Positions 53,019 through 63,858 are shown, counted from the first letter of the stretch. The stretch: DNA of 64,000 nt from Nematopogon swammerdamellus (GCA_946902875.1 OX336351.1:4523761-4587760); one strand, 5' to 3'. Notes: a model not told the origin generated them from the sequence alone. A program made the numbers and translations.

Positions 53019-53465
53019 TTACGACTTATCCAAAAATCGATACACTTCTAACTTCTGTCCGGCCCTCTCACAGATCAGTTAAAAGTGGCTAGATAATCGT
53101 GAAAATACATTATGCGGAGAGTTACCGCATATGGTAGAGTATGACCACAGATACAGCCCGCTCTTCATCTTGATGACCCTTATTTTAATTCCATTCCATC
53201 ATGGTAATTTTTATGTTCTCTGGCCCCTGTTAACAAAATTAGCGTCCTACATCACCGAAATAATTTAATTTAAAACCGTCAAATCAGCTAATCAAAATCT
53301 TCGTGGCTTCCTCTTTGCGTCAAAATGCATTGTTTTAACAAGCTGCAGCACTATCTACGAGTGCATCCATTATTTATGTCAAGGTACAGCGAGCACCACA
53401 GATCAGATAATTAATGGCTCAATGGGCCTTAAGTGTATCTGTATGGGATTCCGAGCGATGTCGAC
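52101..53465. other. no gene; one tetranucleotide array
   Basis: Stop-rich in all frames. Holds the (ACGC)n array and a TATGCGGAGAGTTACCGCAT block near 53112 related to the inverted-end element that follows. Confidence 0.5.
52941..53016 (+). repeat. (CGCA)n microsatellite, 19 units
   Basis: 76 bases of uninterrupted CGCA repeat. Confidence 0.95.
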
Positions 53466-53518
53466 ATTATCTGCCATAAGCAGTAACTTTTCGAATAATG
53501 CCGGATAATCATCATGAG

Positions 53519-53981
53519 TGGCGGGTGGGCGAGTGGTTTGGGCATCGGCTTCTAATGGGAGAGGTCCCAGGTTCGAATCCAGTCGGCGTGTACCAATGAG
53601 TTTTTTCTGACGAAAAAAAATACGTGCATACCTACACCTGCTGCTTCACCGTTCGGAACCGGTGTAAAACTGTAGGTCCCTTCCACAGAGCATGGAATAC
53701 CGCGCGCGCCCCCTCGCGCGGTATTCCATGCTTTGTGGTCCCTTCCCTTGCCCCTTACTAGGTGGTAGGCTCAAATTGTAGCCGACTGGATTGGTACCAC
53801 CGTACTGGATGTAAGATGGCCGCATAGCAGCCCCGATTGTGTTCTCCTCTAGTCCAGTATAGCCAGCAATCCAGGGAAGTCTCCGGTATGGTAACTACCT
53901 TCTCGGAGGTGATATTGGCTGGTTGGAGCATGCGCTTTGGCCCTTCCGACTCAGCCACCTATACCGGATTACATAAAAAAA
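53519..53981 (+). mobile_element. tRNA-headed SINE (family T), full length, split by a 54-bp palindrome
   Basis: Head GGCGGGTGGGCGAGTGGTTT with B box GGTTCGAATCC, A-rich linker, shared body and A tail on the plus strand. Interrupted at 53684-53737. Confidence 0.92.
53684..53737. mobile_element. 54-bp palindromic hAT-type mini-element
   Basis: Begins CACAGAGCATGG and ends CCATGCTTTGTG, and is almost wholly self-complementary. GTCCCTTC flanks both sides (53676-53683 and 53738-53745). Uninterrupted SINE copies have that 8-mer once. Eight-base duplications with CA ends indicate a hAT transposase. Confidence 0.88.
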
Positions 53982-54189
53982 AACCATCCGGCCATTATCT
54001 CTCTGATCTTTATGCGGAGAGTTTACTGCTTATGGCAGATAATTTTGACATATATTTTCTTGTTTAAATACGAGGCATGAAACCCTGAAACTACATTGGT
54101 GTTCACTGAAGCACTGAAGTTGGAAGCGGTTTTTAAGCCCAAAAGGCATTATCGTTTCGTAGAAAACATATTTTCAGCCAGTAACAAAT

Positions 54190-54235
54190 AAATTAAGCGG
54201 GACTCGAACCCACGACCTTTAGGTTACATGTCTAC
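54190..54235 (-). mobile_element. tRNA-like B-box fragment
   Basis: On the minus strand GGTCGTGGGTTCGAGTCCCG resembles a tRNA T arm. No matching A box or acceptor stem is present, so it is a SINE scrap at best. Confidence 0.35.
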
Positions 54236-54561
54236 TGGTATTCCAAACAAACAAGAATCAATATGTTTCTGCAATATAACAACAAGTAAAAATTGATTCA
54301 AGTCTAAGGCGACTTTATATTCCGACTGTACTCACGATAAGGGTCGACTGGCTTATCTATTACGATAATTGGTTTAATGAAGGACTGGAACGCCGGCGCC
54401 GCGCCGCTCCGTGACCATGTCATTTCATGCCTATTAGTTCTACACCCATTATCATCTTGTCAAATTCTTCGAGTATGTAGATTGAAATGACACTTTCTGA
54501 TAGTGGAGTGTCGTTGCGTGACTAATTTGCGTTTAAAACTAACTTAAAACTTTACATGTCG

Positions 54562-54830
54562 TAAGTTCACTTTAAAGTATGTTCACATTAAAGTAAGTTC
54601 ACATTAAAGTAAGTTCACATTAAAGTAAGTTCACATTAAAGTACGCTCACATTAAAGTAAGTTCACATTAAAGTAAGTTCACATTAAAGTAAGTTCACAT
54701 TAAAGTAAGTTCACATTAAAGTAAGTTCACATTAAAGTACGCTCACATTAAAGTAAGTTCACATTAAAGTAAGTTCACATTAAAGTAAGTTCACATTAAA
54801 GTAAGTTCACAATAAAGTAAGTTCACATCT
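54562..54830 (+). repeat. 16-bp minisatellite, about 17 units, with 96-bp higher-order period
   Basis: Unit AAGTAAGTTCACATTA. The variant GTACGCTCAC occurs at 54641 and 54737, exactly six units apart. Confidence 0.95.
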
Positions 54831-54836
54831 TACCTT

Positions 54837-55031
54837 ATGGACTTACCGCAGATGCGTATCAACCGGTTCTGCAGATCTTTCCTCCTCAGAACTGGTAAAC
54901 TCTGGAACACTCTCCCTGCCCACATATTTCCCTCCAAGTATAGTTTCGGCTCCTTCAAGAGAGACGTGAATAGGCACCTGTCAGGCCGGCATGGTATTCG
55001 CAACCCCCGCGTGAGACCGAATGTCCGTTGA
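54837..55031 (+). pseudogene. LINE ORF2 C-terminus, family J, copy 3
   Basis: Frame reads MRINRFCRSFLLRTGKLWNT, LPAHIFPSKYSFGSFKRDV and HLSGRHGIRNPRVRPNV, the same block as the last 70 residues of 55543-56106 on the other strand. It begins directly after the minisatellite. Confidence 0.78.
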
Positions 55032-55034
55032 CAT

Positions 55035-55540
55035 CGTTATTCACCTATGTATGGGTAGCTCGGCGCAACAAAAACTGCACTGCAAAACATTTCTCAAAAA
55101 TGAATGTTTATGTACTATGAAAGGCAACAGCGTAAGTTACGTATCCATTTTGAATTTGCTAGTAGCGATGAAATGAGAATAGAAAATAGCTTACACAATT
55201 TTTGAGAAGCATTAGAGTGTTTCATATATCTATTTATCTGCCTAATATCATCTTATAAACCTCCAAGCGCCTTTGCACACATACATACAAAAGGAGATAC
55301 GTGCCTCCAAATGAAGTATTCAAAATCGTTCATCTTGTAATAACAAAACAGACAATTTAAAATAAACTCGCCAGGGCAGGGGAAAGACCTAAAACAACAC
55401 AAGGCCGCGTGCACACGTTTTTATTAGAACCCAAAAAAGCCCTTGACATTTTATGCCAAAACAAGGAACACGCGGGCCGCTAGGCGCAGCGAGCTATCGA
55501 CAACGACGGAACAGTGCAGCGACGATGCTCTATCGATAAT
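55035..55540. other. no gene recognised
   Basis: AT-rich with no repeat assigned. Confidence 0.5.
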
Positions 55541-55542
55541 CA

Positions 55543-56106
55543 TTAAATTTTTATTTTTTTTTTATTGATAGCGCGACATATGGCGCCGAGCCACCCATAA
55601 GGTGTGTAACGACGCCCATGGACATTCGGTCGTACGTGGGAGTTGCGAATGCCATGCCGGCCTGACAGGTGCCCATTCACGCCCCTCTTGAAGGACCAGA
55701 GACTGTACTTGGGGGGGAATATATGGCCAGGGAGAGCGTTCAAGAGTTTACCGGTTCTGTAGAGGAAAGATCTGCAGAATCGATTTGTACGCATCCGCGG
55801 TAAATCCAGCGTGTAGGGATGCAATCCCTGCCCAGTGCGCGTGGTGCGGAGGTGGAAAGGGGACGGCGGGATCGCATTAAACAGCTCCTCCGAGCACACC
55901 CCATGGAATAAGCGGTAGAACACACTTAGGGAGCCGACATCCCTACGGTGTTGCAGTGGCTCTAAATCGCGGGACACTTTGGGGTCACCCACTAGTCGCA
56001 CGGCTCGACGCTGGATCGAGTTCAGAGGCGAAAGCTGGTATTTAGCAGAGCCACCCCACATGTGCGAGCAGTACTCCAAGCTGGACCTGATCTGCGATTT
56101 ATACAG
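55543..56106 (-). pseudogene. LINE ORF2 C-terminal third, family J, longest copy
   Basis: From 56106 downwards the frame reads LYKSQIRSSLEYCSHMWGGS, SIQRRAVRLVGDP, SLSVFYRLFHGVCSEELF, then NRFCRSFLYRTGKLLNALP, FPPKYSLWSFKRGVNGHLSG and RHGIRNSHVRPNVHG. This is the region after the RT palm in CR1/Jockey-like LINEs. It is open for about 180 residues and lacks only the RT and endonuclease, so it is a 5'-truncated insertion. An A-rich 3' end follows at 55545-55562 on the minus strand. Confidence 0.82.
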
Positions 56107-56250
56107 ATTAAATATAATAATAATATGTTTACTTATTTAAAGACATTATGAAATCAAGTAAAAACTAACCGTGGTAGTTTTTTTTTATATTGTAGACTTT
56201 TTTTTAAACTTTGCAATAATATTTCATGTATTGTACTATCGTATTTATCT

Positions 56251-56560
56251 GCTGTGTGGGGTCGGTATTTAAGATGAATAGTTCCACTGCATCTCTCCCC
56301 GTGCATGATAAGGACAAGATACCGTGCGACAGGGCGTCAGGGTAGCCACCTCTCACCGTGGCGCGGTCTTTACACCGAGTCATGCAGCAGGTGGGCCTTC
56401 GTGCTTTACTTGCTGCCTGATATCCTGCTGTTATCCTGCCCGAATACTTTGCTAAACGTGGTGGTCGGTGCTGTACTGTAATTTACCAGAGTTCTTGGGG
56501 CACAACACCAATTCCTCTGCTTACCCCGATTTTCGGGATACGGCGTGTGGTGTGTACAGT
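56251..56560 (+). mobile_element. C element, large copy
   Basis: TGTGTGGGGTCGGTATTTAA through CTGCATCTCTCCCCGTGCAT, GTCATGCAGCAGGTGGGC and a worn CGGTGCTGTACTG/GGGCACAACACC hairpin to TTTCGGGATACGGCGTG. The tail is degraded. Confidence 0.8.
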
Positions 56561-58048
56561 AACATTGATATTTATATACGTTAATTAAATCGCTCCAACT
56601 TTATGTCGCCACCCCCCACACTATACATACATATAAAAACAGCAAGTGACATTCTCGGCGCATATTTTTATTTTTCTAACAACTGTAAATTTTACTGTTA
56701 ATATACAGCCGTGAGCGAGCAGCCAGTAGTATAATACCACAGAATACATAATTAGTACTAACGTACAGAAGGATCACTCTACAAAGACACACAAATAAAT
56801 AGCTACTCTTGCTACGACGCAATAAAGTGCAATTCAGCTCGCACAGATCTGCTTGCGTATAATTATATGCACTTGCAACACGCTTCTCTTTCTATCGCGT
56901 AACTATATCTCTTCTGACGCGGCACGTTTCAGCCGGGCCCGCCGATGTACTAAGCTTCATACCTAGTGCACAGTGCGCCTGGCATGGTAATACTGAGAGA
57001 AAAACATTGATCGCGTGAAGCCGGCTTGGGGTGTCGGAATGATAGTTATCGATATAACCGATCACAGCCCTACGCACTGCCTAGCAAGTGTGCACGCCAC
57101 GCTCCTAGCGACAACGACGACGCGGAGAGACGTAGATTTAGCTCCGTTCTCGGAATTCTAAATGCGCCCGTGTATTTCTGTGCTATCGCAAATAGACGCC
57201 GCATACGCATATCGATGTTTTAGCGATTTGTTTGCACGCCCGGATCTGTATGTCTGGCAATATTTGTGATTCTCGTGTGTAGTGTGGCCTATAGAATGTT
57301 TCATTTGGAACTTCAGTTGTCTGTGTCGTGTGCAACGGAGAAGAGAGATGAGAGGAGAGCTGCAGTGCCGGACTTGTACTGTTCTTACGTATAGGCCAGT
57401 TGACTTTCACCGCCCGTGCAAAACATAAATAACATGAATTAAGTCGCAATGGGGACTTAAAACTTTTATATCCAAATGATATTTAGCATTTAATAGATCG
57501 AAAACTCTATCCACACGTGACTTGCTTGAGTATTGAGTCCATAATCGCGCACGAACTTGACGGCTTACACATACCAAAGTGCAAGTATTACTTGTTGTAA
57601 TATTCATTAGTGCCTTCGGAAATCTGCCGCCCCCTGAAGTTTGCCGCCCCTAGGCCGCGGCCTATACGGCCTAATGGGAAATCCAGGACTGGATAGCTGT
57701 AATTTCTAGCCGCACACCAAATCAGCCGATATCGGACTAAGCTCAAATGGCAGTGATTTACTGGCGTATATTTATTTATTTTTAAATGTTTAAGAGCTCA
57801 CAGGAGCTGTACATTCACTCTTTACATAAATTTAATTTAATTTAATATGGTGTGGTATAACGTACCTACGTCAATATATGAGTCCATATAACTCGAGAAC
57901 CAATTTATCGATTTACATACGATATTCACTCTTACTTACGACAGTCACTTCTCAAGATGGTTTTAGGCTATAAATCTATATTTTTTTTTTATTTTGTTGA
58001 ACTCATTTTCAATGAGACGCATCTTCTAACCTAACCTATATTCCTATA
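56561..58048. other. no gene recognised
   Basis: A GCCGCCCCTAGGCCGCGGCC block near 57642 looks repeat-derived. Short frames on both strands have no motifs. Confidence 0.45.
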
Positions 58049-58370
58049 TCCAACGAGCCAAAATATGGTGGATTTATCATGTGTAGTTTAGGAGTTCCTA
58101 TGGCTTCCTTCCGGCTCCATGATCAGGACCCTGGAAATAACATATGACTAGAGTACTTGCGAAGACAAATCTAACGAGCCCAAACACGGTCGATTTATCA
58201 TGTGTGGTTTAGGAGTTCCTATGGCTTCATTCTGGCTCCATCATCAGGACCCTGGACATAATATATGACGAGAGTACTTGCGTAGACAAATCCAACGAGC
58301 CCAAGCACGATGGGCTTATCATGTGTAGTTTAGGAGTTCCTATGGCTTCCTTCCGGCTCCATCATCAGAT
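58049..58370 (+). repeat. 121-bp tandem repeat, about 2.6 units
   Basis: CAACGAGCC-type starts at 58051, 58172 and 58293; TTTAGGAGTTCCTATGGCTT recurs in each. Confidence 0.9.
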
Positions 58371-59415
58371 TCAGACCCCAACTAACCTTTTCCTTATCCC
58401 GACTTTCTCGTGTCGCTCAGCGACAATATTTTTTCGAATTCCGTAGATTCCAAGCAAGCCAAGCTTGGCAGAGCCAAGCATTGGCAAAGTGCTCGATAGT
58501 CGTGTGAGGCATGAAATCTGTGAATTTCTATATTCAGAAAGGTTGAGCTACAGGGCAAACCCTTAACCCGATCGTCTTTGTTTTAGGCTCAAATTGTAGC
58601 TGACTAAACTGTCCAGAGGAATTTTCATATCATTCAAATTTTTGATATCATTCTTCGTTTCCAAAATATCGAGCGCCAAAATCAAAAATTCGGAAAAAAT
58701 TCAATTTTTTTTTCACTATTTCGGCCATAACTTTTTTCGTTTTTTATTTTCTCGAATAATTATTTTTGCACCTTACAGCTCTCATGAATTCTTTCATGAA
58801 GTCTTTTGAGCCTTTTTTCAATATCATATATTCACGACTCTCCGAGATATAAGGGGATCGCACTTTTTCGTGAAATCGGGGCCTATACTGAAACGAACCA
58901 AAAGACATTTTCAATGTCAAAAAATAATAATGTCGCGCCAACTTCAATGACTTATGCCCCCAGTTGGTCGCGAAGTACCCAGTTTGCTTGATCTGACTCT
59001 TCTCTACCCATCTTCTCGGTAATAGCTTCCTTCGGAACGTTGTGAGTTGCCTGCGTTGTGTGGTAGGTATTAGTGCATTTCGTTGGCGGTAAGGAATACA
59101 AGGACTAGCTTTTTGTGTATCAACCGGGTAGCCTCTTTGACTGTCTTTATTCAGTAGACAGTTTGTTAGACTAGTTACCTACTACTAGACTCCTTGTCTC
59201 GCTTGTTTGCATTAAAATGTTTGTATTTTTAGGAATGCTGCAATTAAACAATTCGGAAGAGAATTTATTTTTCTCGAGACAAAAATATGTCTTGATTGGT
59301 GCTAAAATAAATATGAAATTAGTTTATTTCAACTAATGAATGAGTAAATAGGTACCTACTCGTATAACAGGCCAACATGACACAAGAACAGTAATTCCTT
59401 CGAATATTCACACGT
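58371..59415. other. no gene recognised
   Basis: AT-rich, stop-rich. A CTCAAATTGTAGC block near 58588 echoes the SINE T body but is too short to assign. Confidence 0.45.
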
Positions 59416-59416
59416 A

Positions 59417-59692
59417 AACGTGGTTCGGATTCCACGTAAAATTGTAGGTCCCTTCCCTTCTTACCTTGCCGTGGTAGAGTTTAACCCACCCGGGCCCGGA
59501 TTGGTATCACCGCATTCAATGAAACGTCGTCGGTCGAAATGCCTATATAAATATATCGTGCTTTCAGTCCAGTTCAGTGTAGCCGGCAAGACCAAACGGA
59601 AGCGATGACATGGCACCTAGTTCACCAAGGCTGTCATCACGGATGTTTTTCGTGATGTATGTAGCCAACCGTGACAGTTTTCAAATAAAAAA
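59417..59692 (+). mobile_element. SINE body (5S family), older copy
   Basis: GTGGTTCGGATTCCACGTAA to GACAGTTTTCAAATAAAAAA, with small insertions; the stem-loop is disrupted (GATGTTTTTCGTGATG). Confidence 0.8.
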
Positions 59693-60440
59693 TTTCGAAC
59701 CTTGTTCACACACGCATAGCGAGCATGGACTAAATTAAATTTACTTTTTAAGTTATAGAGCTACATTATTATAATAGATTATAGTATACATATAATTAAA
59801 TTAATTTGAGTTTAGGTATGTACGTTGTGCTTGGAAAAATTAAGTGGTAACAATGTATCTTTCTGAAACTAGAAAAAATTTATTTTATTTTAACGAACAG
59901 ATTAGATTTTTATGGTTCCGTAGCTAGCGATGATGGTAGGGACTAGGGACCCCTATGAAATCGGTCCGGCGTCTGTCCGTCCGTCTGTCCACGCTTCTGT
60001 CTATCACGCTGCCCGGGGTGATTATCTCGGAAAGTGAATCTCAAAAATGTAAAAAAAATTAAAAAGTAAATGGAAAATGTAATTCAATTTATTTTTTATT
60101 CCAAATGTAATACATCAAATCCACACTTCGTTGACCACCATCAAATTACTAAAGAATTCCTTAACGTAGGCATTATTCTCTACTAGAACAGATCGATTAG
60201 TGTTTGTTCTGCCTCAGAGCGATGTTCGTTAAAATACGTTTTATTGTTATACATAGGTACATATTTCCTGTACGTATTTTTAATAATATCTTTTTTATGG
60301 GATCAACGCATTTATTCATATTATTTTCTAATAATAAAGCGAAGTTTCTACAGGCGACCGGTGGCCGTGTAACGTATGTACGTCAATATAATATGAATAT
60401 CCTTGTAACTACAATTCGAGAAATTTGACGTTTTATTTTT
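59693..60440. other. no gene; D-like scraps
   Basis: GGTTCCGTAGCTAGCGATG near 59914 with GTCCGTCCGTCTGTCC is D-like. A 74-residue frame at 60204 has no motif. Confidence 0.45.
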
Positions 60441-60443
60441 TTT

Positions 60444-60545
60444 TTAGTTTTCCGTACAGGATACGGAAACGTAAAAATAAATAAAAGCAGCCAAGTGCGT
60501 GTCGGGCCACGCGCAGTGTAGGGTTCCGTAGTTGCGGAACCCTAT
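60444..60545. mobile_element. D element fragments
   Basis: GGATACGGAAACGTAAAAA, CAGCCAAGTGCGTGTCGGG and AGGGTTCCGTAGTTGCGG. Confidence 0.55.
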
Positions 60546-60574
60546 CAAAATAAATTATCTGATTATTTGTATAA

Positions 60575-60645
60575 TTTTGTAGGGGACATCGGACCACCGC
60601 ACGAGAAGCCGACGCCCAGACCAGTCGGCCAATGGCCGCTTAAAT
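60575..60645 (-). mobile_element. tRNA-headed SINE head scrap
   Basis: On the minus strand GGCCGACTGGTCTGGGCGTC then GGCTTCTCGTGCG matches the family T head. Confidence 0.6.
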
Positions 60646-60983
60646 GGCTTGGTGTGGTGGCAGTGGTGGAAAAATAAATCCATGTAAAATAGGCTTTGAT
60701 ATTTCATGGCTCTATGGAGGTACAGTCAAACTCCAGAACTGATTTTTTGTTTGGTTTATTTTTTAGTCCCAACTATTGTTCCGTTGGTGTGTCGAAGCGA
60801 GTATTTACATGTTTGATTTATTAGATTCTATATTTCGGTTTCGATACAATGGCTGAGTTAATAACTGGATGGTTGTAGTTTTTGCTTTATTTTCTTATCA
60901 TTTTCCGTGTTTTATTTATTTATTCATGTGCTTATAATGGTCATTAATTTTAGAGTCTGCGTGTAAATTTTGTTTATTCAAAT

Positions 60984-61528
60984 GGTACCGTGTGGGGCCG
61001 GTACTTAAAAAGAATAGCTCCACGTGCGTGTTATAAAAGGCGACTAAGGGATAAGGACAAGATGCCGTGAAGGGCGACAGGGTAGCCACCTCTCACCTTG
61101 GCCTTCCACCGAGTCGTGCAGCAGGTGGGTCACTTTTTTTTTATGTCATCCGGTATGGGTGGCTGAGTCAGAGGGGCCAAAGCACATGCTCTGACTAGCC
61201 AATATCACCTCCGAGAACGTAGGTGCCATATCGGAGACTTCCCTGAATTGCTGGCAATACTGGACTAGAGGAGAACACAGCCGAGGTTGCTATGCGGCCA
61301 TCTTACATCCAGTACGGTGGTACCAACCCAGTCGGCTACAATTTGAGCCTACCACCTAGTAAGGGGCAAGGGAACTTGGCGCTAGAATGGTTATCTTGTC
61401 CTAATAATTTGCTAAAAGTGGTGGTCCGGTTTGTGCTGTAATTGACAAGAGTACTTGCAGCACAACACCGATTACGTTGCCCATCCCGATTGTCGGGATA
61501 CAGCGTGTGCTATATATGTATGTATTCT
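60984..61528 (+). mobile_element. C element split by a SINE
   Basis: 60984-61133 holds head C and the body to GCAGCAGGTGGGTCAC. 61374-61528 resumes and ends TATATATGTATGTATT. The SINE at 61134-61373 lies between. Confidence 0.82.
61134..61373 (-). mobile_element. tRNA-headed SINE (family T), headless, nested
   Basis: T run, TATGTCATCCGGTATGGG and the body in reverse to CTAGTAAGGGGCAAGGGAA; the tRNA-like head is missing (5' truncated). Confidence 0.88.
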
Positions 61529-61647
61529 AATAGGTATTTTGAAGCATTCAAACGCAAAATAAAAATAGAATAAAGGCAGATTCCTTTAATTTTTTTTTTG
61601 GAAGCAGCCTTATTTAGAGGGGCTGTGTTTTATGTTTTATTATTATG

Positions 61648-61983
61648 TTTTTTTTTTTTTTTTTTTTATGGAATCTGACACGGTTGGCTTACATCACCTA
61701 CAACATCCGTGATGTCAGCCCATAACATCGGGTGAACTTGGTGCCACGTCAGTGCTTCCCTTCGGTCGCGCCGGCTACACTGAACTGGACGGAAAACACA
61801 AACTATTTACATAGCCGTTTCGACCGACCTTTCATTCAGTGCGGTGGTACCAACCCGGGCGGGTTAAACCCTACCACCTAGTAATATAAGAAGGGAGCCA
61901 TATCCCTTAGTCGCCTTTTACGACATACACGGGGAGAGATGCAGTGGGGCTATTCTTTTAAAGTACCGGCCCCACACGGTACA
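61648..61983 (-). mobile_element. SINE with head C and 5S-family body, left arm of inverted pair
   Basis: Minus strand from TGTACCGTGTGGGGCCGGTA to a 20-base A tail, with an intact body and stem-loop. Confidence 0.92.
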
Positions 61984-61998
61984 AAATGTACTTGTGAT

Positions 61999-62066
61999 TA
62001 TAGCGTGAATAGGCACCTGTCTGGCCGGCATGGCATTCGCAACCCCCGTGTATGACTGAATGTCTT
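61999..62066 (+). pseudogene. LINE ORF2 scrap, family J, copy 5
   Basis: Reads VNRHLSGRHGIRNPRV followed by a stop, the family J end block, trapped between the two SINEs. Confidence 0.65.
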
Positions 62067-62075
62067 ATGAATTCT

Positions 62076-62396
62076 GTACCGTGTGGGGCCGGTACCTTAA
62101 AAGAATAGCCCCACTGCATCTCTCCCCGTGTATGTCGTAAAAGTCGACTAAGGGATATGACTCCCTTCTCATATTACTAGGTGGTAGGGTTTAACCCGCC
62201 CGGGTTGGTGCCACCGCACTGAATGAAAGGTCGGTCGAAACGGCTATGTAAATAGTTTGTGTTTTCCGTCCAGTTCAGTGTAGCCGGCGAAGGGAAGCAC
62301 TGACGTGGCACCAAGTTCACCCGGTGTTATGGGCTGACATCACGGATGTTGTAGGTGATGTAGCCAACCGTGTCAGTTTCAATAAAAAAAAAAAAA
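62076..62396 (+). mobile_element. SINE with head C and 5S-family body, right arm of inverted pair
   Basis: Plus-strand sister of 61648-61983, differing by a few bases and a 9-base deletion near CCGGCGAAGGG. Confidence 0.92.
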
Positions 62397-62405
62397 TGTC
62401 CGTGG

Positions 62406-63627
62406 ACGTCGCACTATGGGGCTTCTTGTATGGAAGCGCGGAAAAAAGTCCATAACTTCTAAAGTATTTGAGATATTCAATTTATTTTTTCTGTGAAATT
62501 AATGTTTCCTATAGCCGCTTCATATGACATCAAATACGGTGTTGCCACAGAAAACTGAAATATATATGAAAATTGACTTCAGTCAAGAGCGTTCGATTCC
62601 ACTTAATGCATTTTGTAGATAATATGTGGTGTAAAAATAACACATTTATCTCAAATACTATCAAGCGGCCTCAAACTTAGACCTTGTCAACTAACTCTAG
62701 TCATAATAATATATATACAGTAAAATAAAATTAAAAACTTAGTCCTCTAAAAGTGCGCTTACATCATCACCTATATTTCTATCTTTTACTTTTTTGAAAA
62801 TGGGCCTAAGGTGTGCCATCACAGGGTCTGATGACGTCATCATAAGGTTCATGACATCCTCATTAGTAGCCACTCTGCTGCACTTTCTGGAGTGTCGCAA
62901 GCGATATTTCTTGTAGTCCTTGTTTCGGGATTCTTGTGCTTCCTCCGACAGAGAACCGACAGGAAAAATGCAGTTCTCCACAATGGCCTCTCCATGTATG
63001 AGTATTTTGTGCACCGTGGATGGCTTATTGTACCATTCATACAGGGACACGAACTTCTTTGCCGTCTCGAGGCAATATGCGCCGAATTTGTTCGAGTTAT
63101 AATGTGTAAGTTTGAAGTGTTGTAAATGGTGCATTTGCAGGTATTTGCAGCTGGATTTGCTTTTATCTATTAAAGTACATACTCAGGACAACGTCAGTAT
63201 GCATGAGCACTTGGAGGCAAATGGAGGCAAAAATATACGTCCAAGAGTTCTAAAAAACATATGGAATTTCGACTATGTAACAAAAAAAAAATTATTTTTG
63301 AAAACTCAACAATTATATTCATATTTGATTTACGTGTATTTATTGAGCATAAGATTTGCTTTGAGAAAAAAAATTACCATAGATATCTAGACAACGGATC
63401 CTGAAAATAAAAATTGGCATTTTCTTGCACGTGAATGCAATCAGTTGCGCAACAATGGCCTTCCCTGACTTTGCGACTCTGTAGAAAAAAAAGTATGTGT
63501 CAAAACAGAACCATAGTCAGGATTCCAATGTAGTGTTTATATAGTTATTATTATATATATATGTGTACTATATATCACGAACTTTGTTAAATGGACTTAA
63601 TTCCTCTAAAGCCCCATAGTGCGTCGT
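62406..63627 (-). mobile_element. DNA transposon remnant with inverted ends
   Basis: CGCACTATGGGGCTT at 62410-62424 and AAGCCCCATAGTGCG at 63609-63623 are perfect 15-bp inverted ends, about 1.2 kb apart. They enclose the reading frame at 62739-63134. The superfamily is not identified and no clear target duplication was found. Confidence 0.65.
62739..63134 (-). CDS. C-terminal part of an unrecognised transposon protein
   Basis: 131 residues from the first Met; the frame is open for about 13 codons further upstream to a stop near 63178. Notable segments: TAKKFVSLYEWYNKPSTVHK, LIHGEAIVENCIFPVGSLS, EEAQESRNKDYKKYRLRHSR and SSDPVMAHLRPIF. It is Lys/Arg-rich and ends in an acidic ALLED tail. The composition and the flanking inverted repeats suggest a transposon-encoded protein whose N-terminal part is lost. 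I recall similar LYxWY...VHKxLxHG...ARNK segments in insect genome predictions, but cannot name the family. No catalytic DDE set can be placed. Confidence 0.55.
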   Translation of the reverse strand: MHHLQHFKLTHYNSNKFGAYCLETAKKFVSLYEWYNKPSTVHKILIHGEAIVENCIFPVGSLSEEAQESRNKDYKKYRLRHSRKCSRVATNEDVMNLMMTSSDPVMAHLRPIFKKVKDRNIGDDVSALLED

Positions 63628-63633
63628 TAGACG

Positions 63634-63858
63634 GTGTAAAATTGTAGGTCCCTTCCTTTGGCACTTACTAGGCGGTGGGCTCAGATAAAATTGTAGCCGA
63701 CTGGTTTGGTACCACCGTACTGGATATAAGACGGCCGCATAGCAACCTTGGCTGTTTTCTCCTCTAGTTCAGTATAGCCAGCAATCCAAAGGGATCTCTC
63801 CGGTATGGCGCCGAACTTCTCGGAGGTGGTATTAGCTGGTCGGAGCGTGTGCTTTGTT
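63634..63858 (+). mobile_element. tRNA-headed SINE (family T), body only
   Basis: GTGTAAAATTGTAGGTCCC through TTTGGTACCACCGTACTGG to CTGGTCGGAGCGTGTGCTTTG; head and tail are missing. Confidence 0.85.

Larger units (their letters stand above)
53466..54048. mobile_element. inverted-end MITE carrying a nested SINE
   Basis: ATTATCTGCCATAAGCAGTAA at the left and TTACTGCTTATGGCAGATAA at the right are inverted ends. Removing the SINE leaves about 120 bp. Related blocks occur near 53112 and 16667. No clear target duplication. Confidence 0.65.

Noticed and set aside
54562..54830. Possible CRISPR array
   Set aside because: The 16-bp units are contiguous with no unique spacers, and the context is an insect genome. 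It is a minisatellite.
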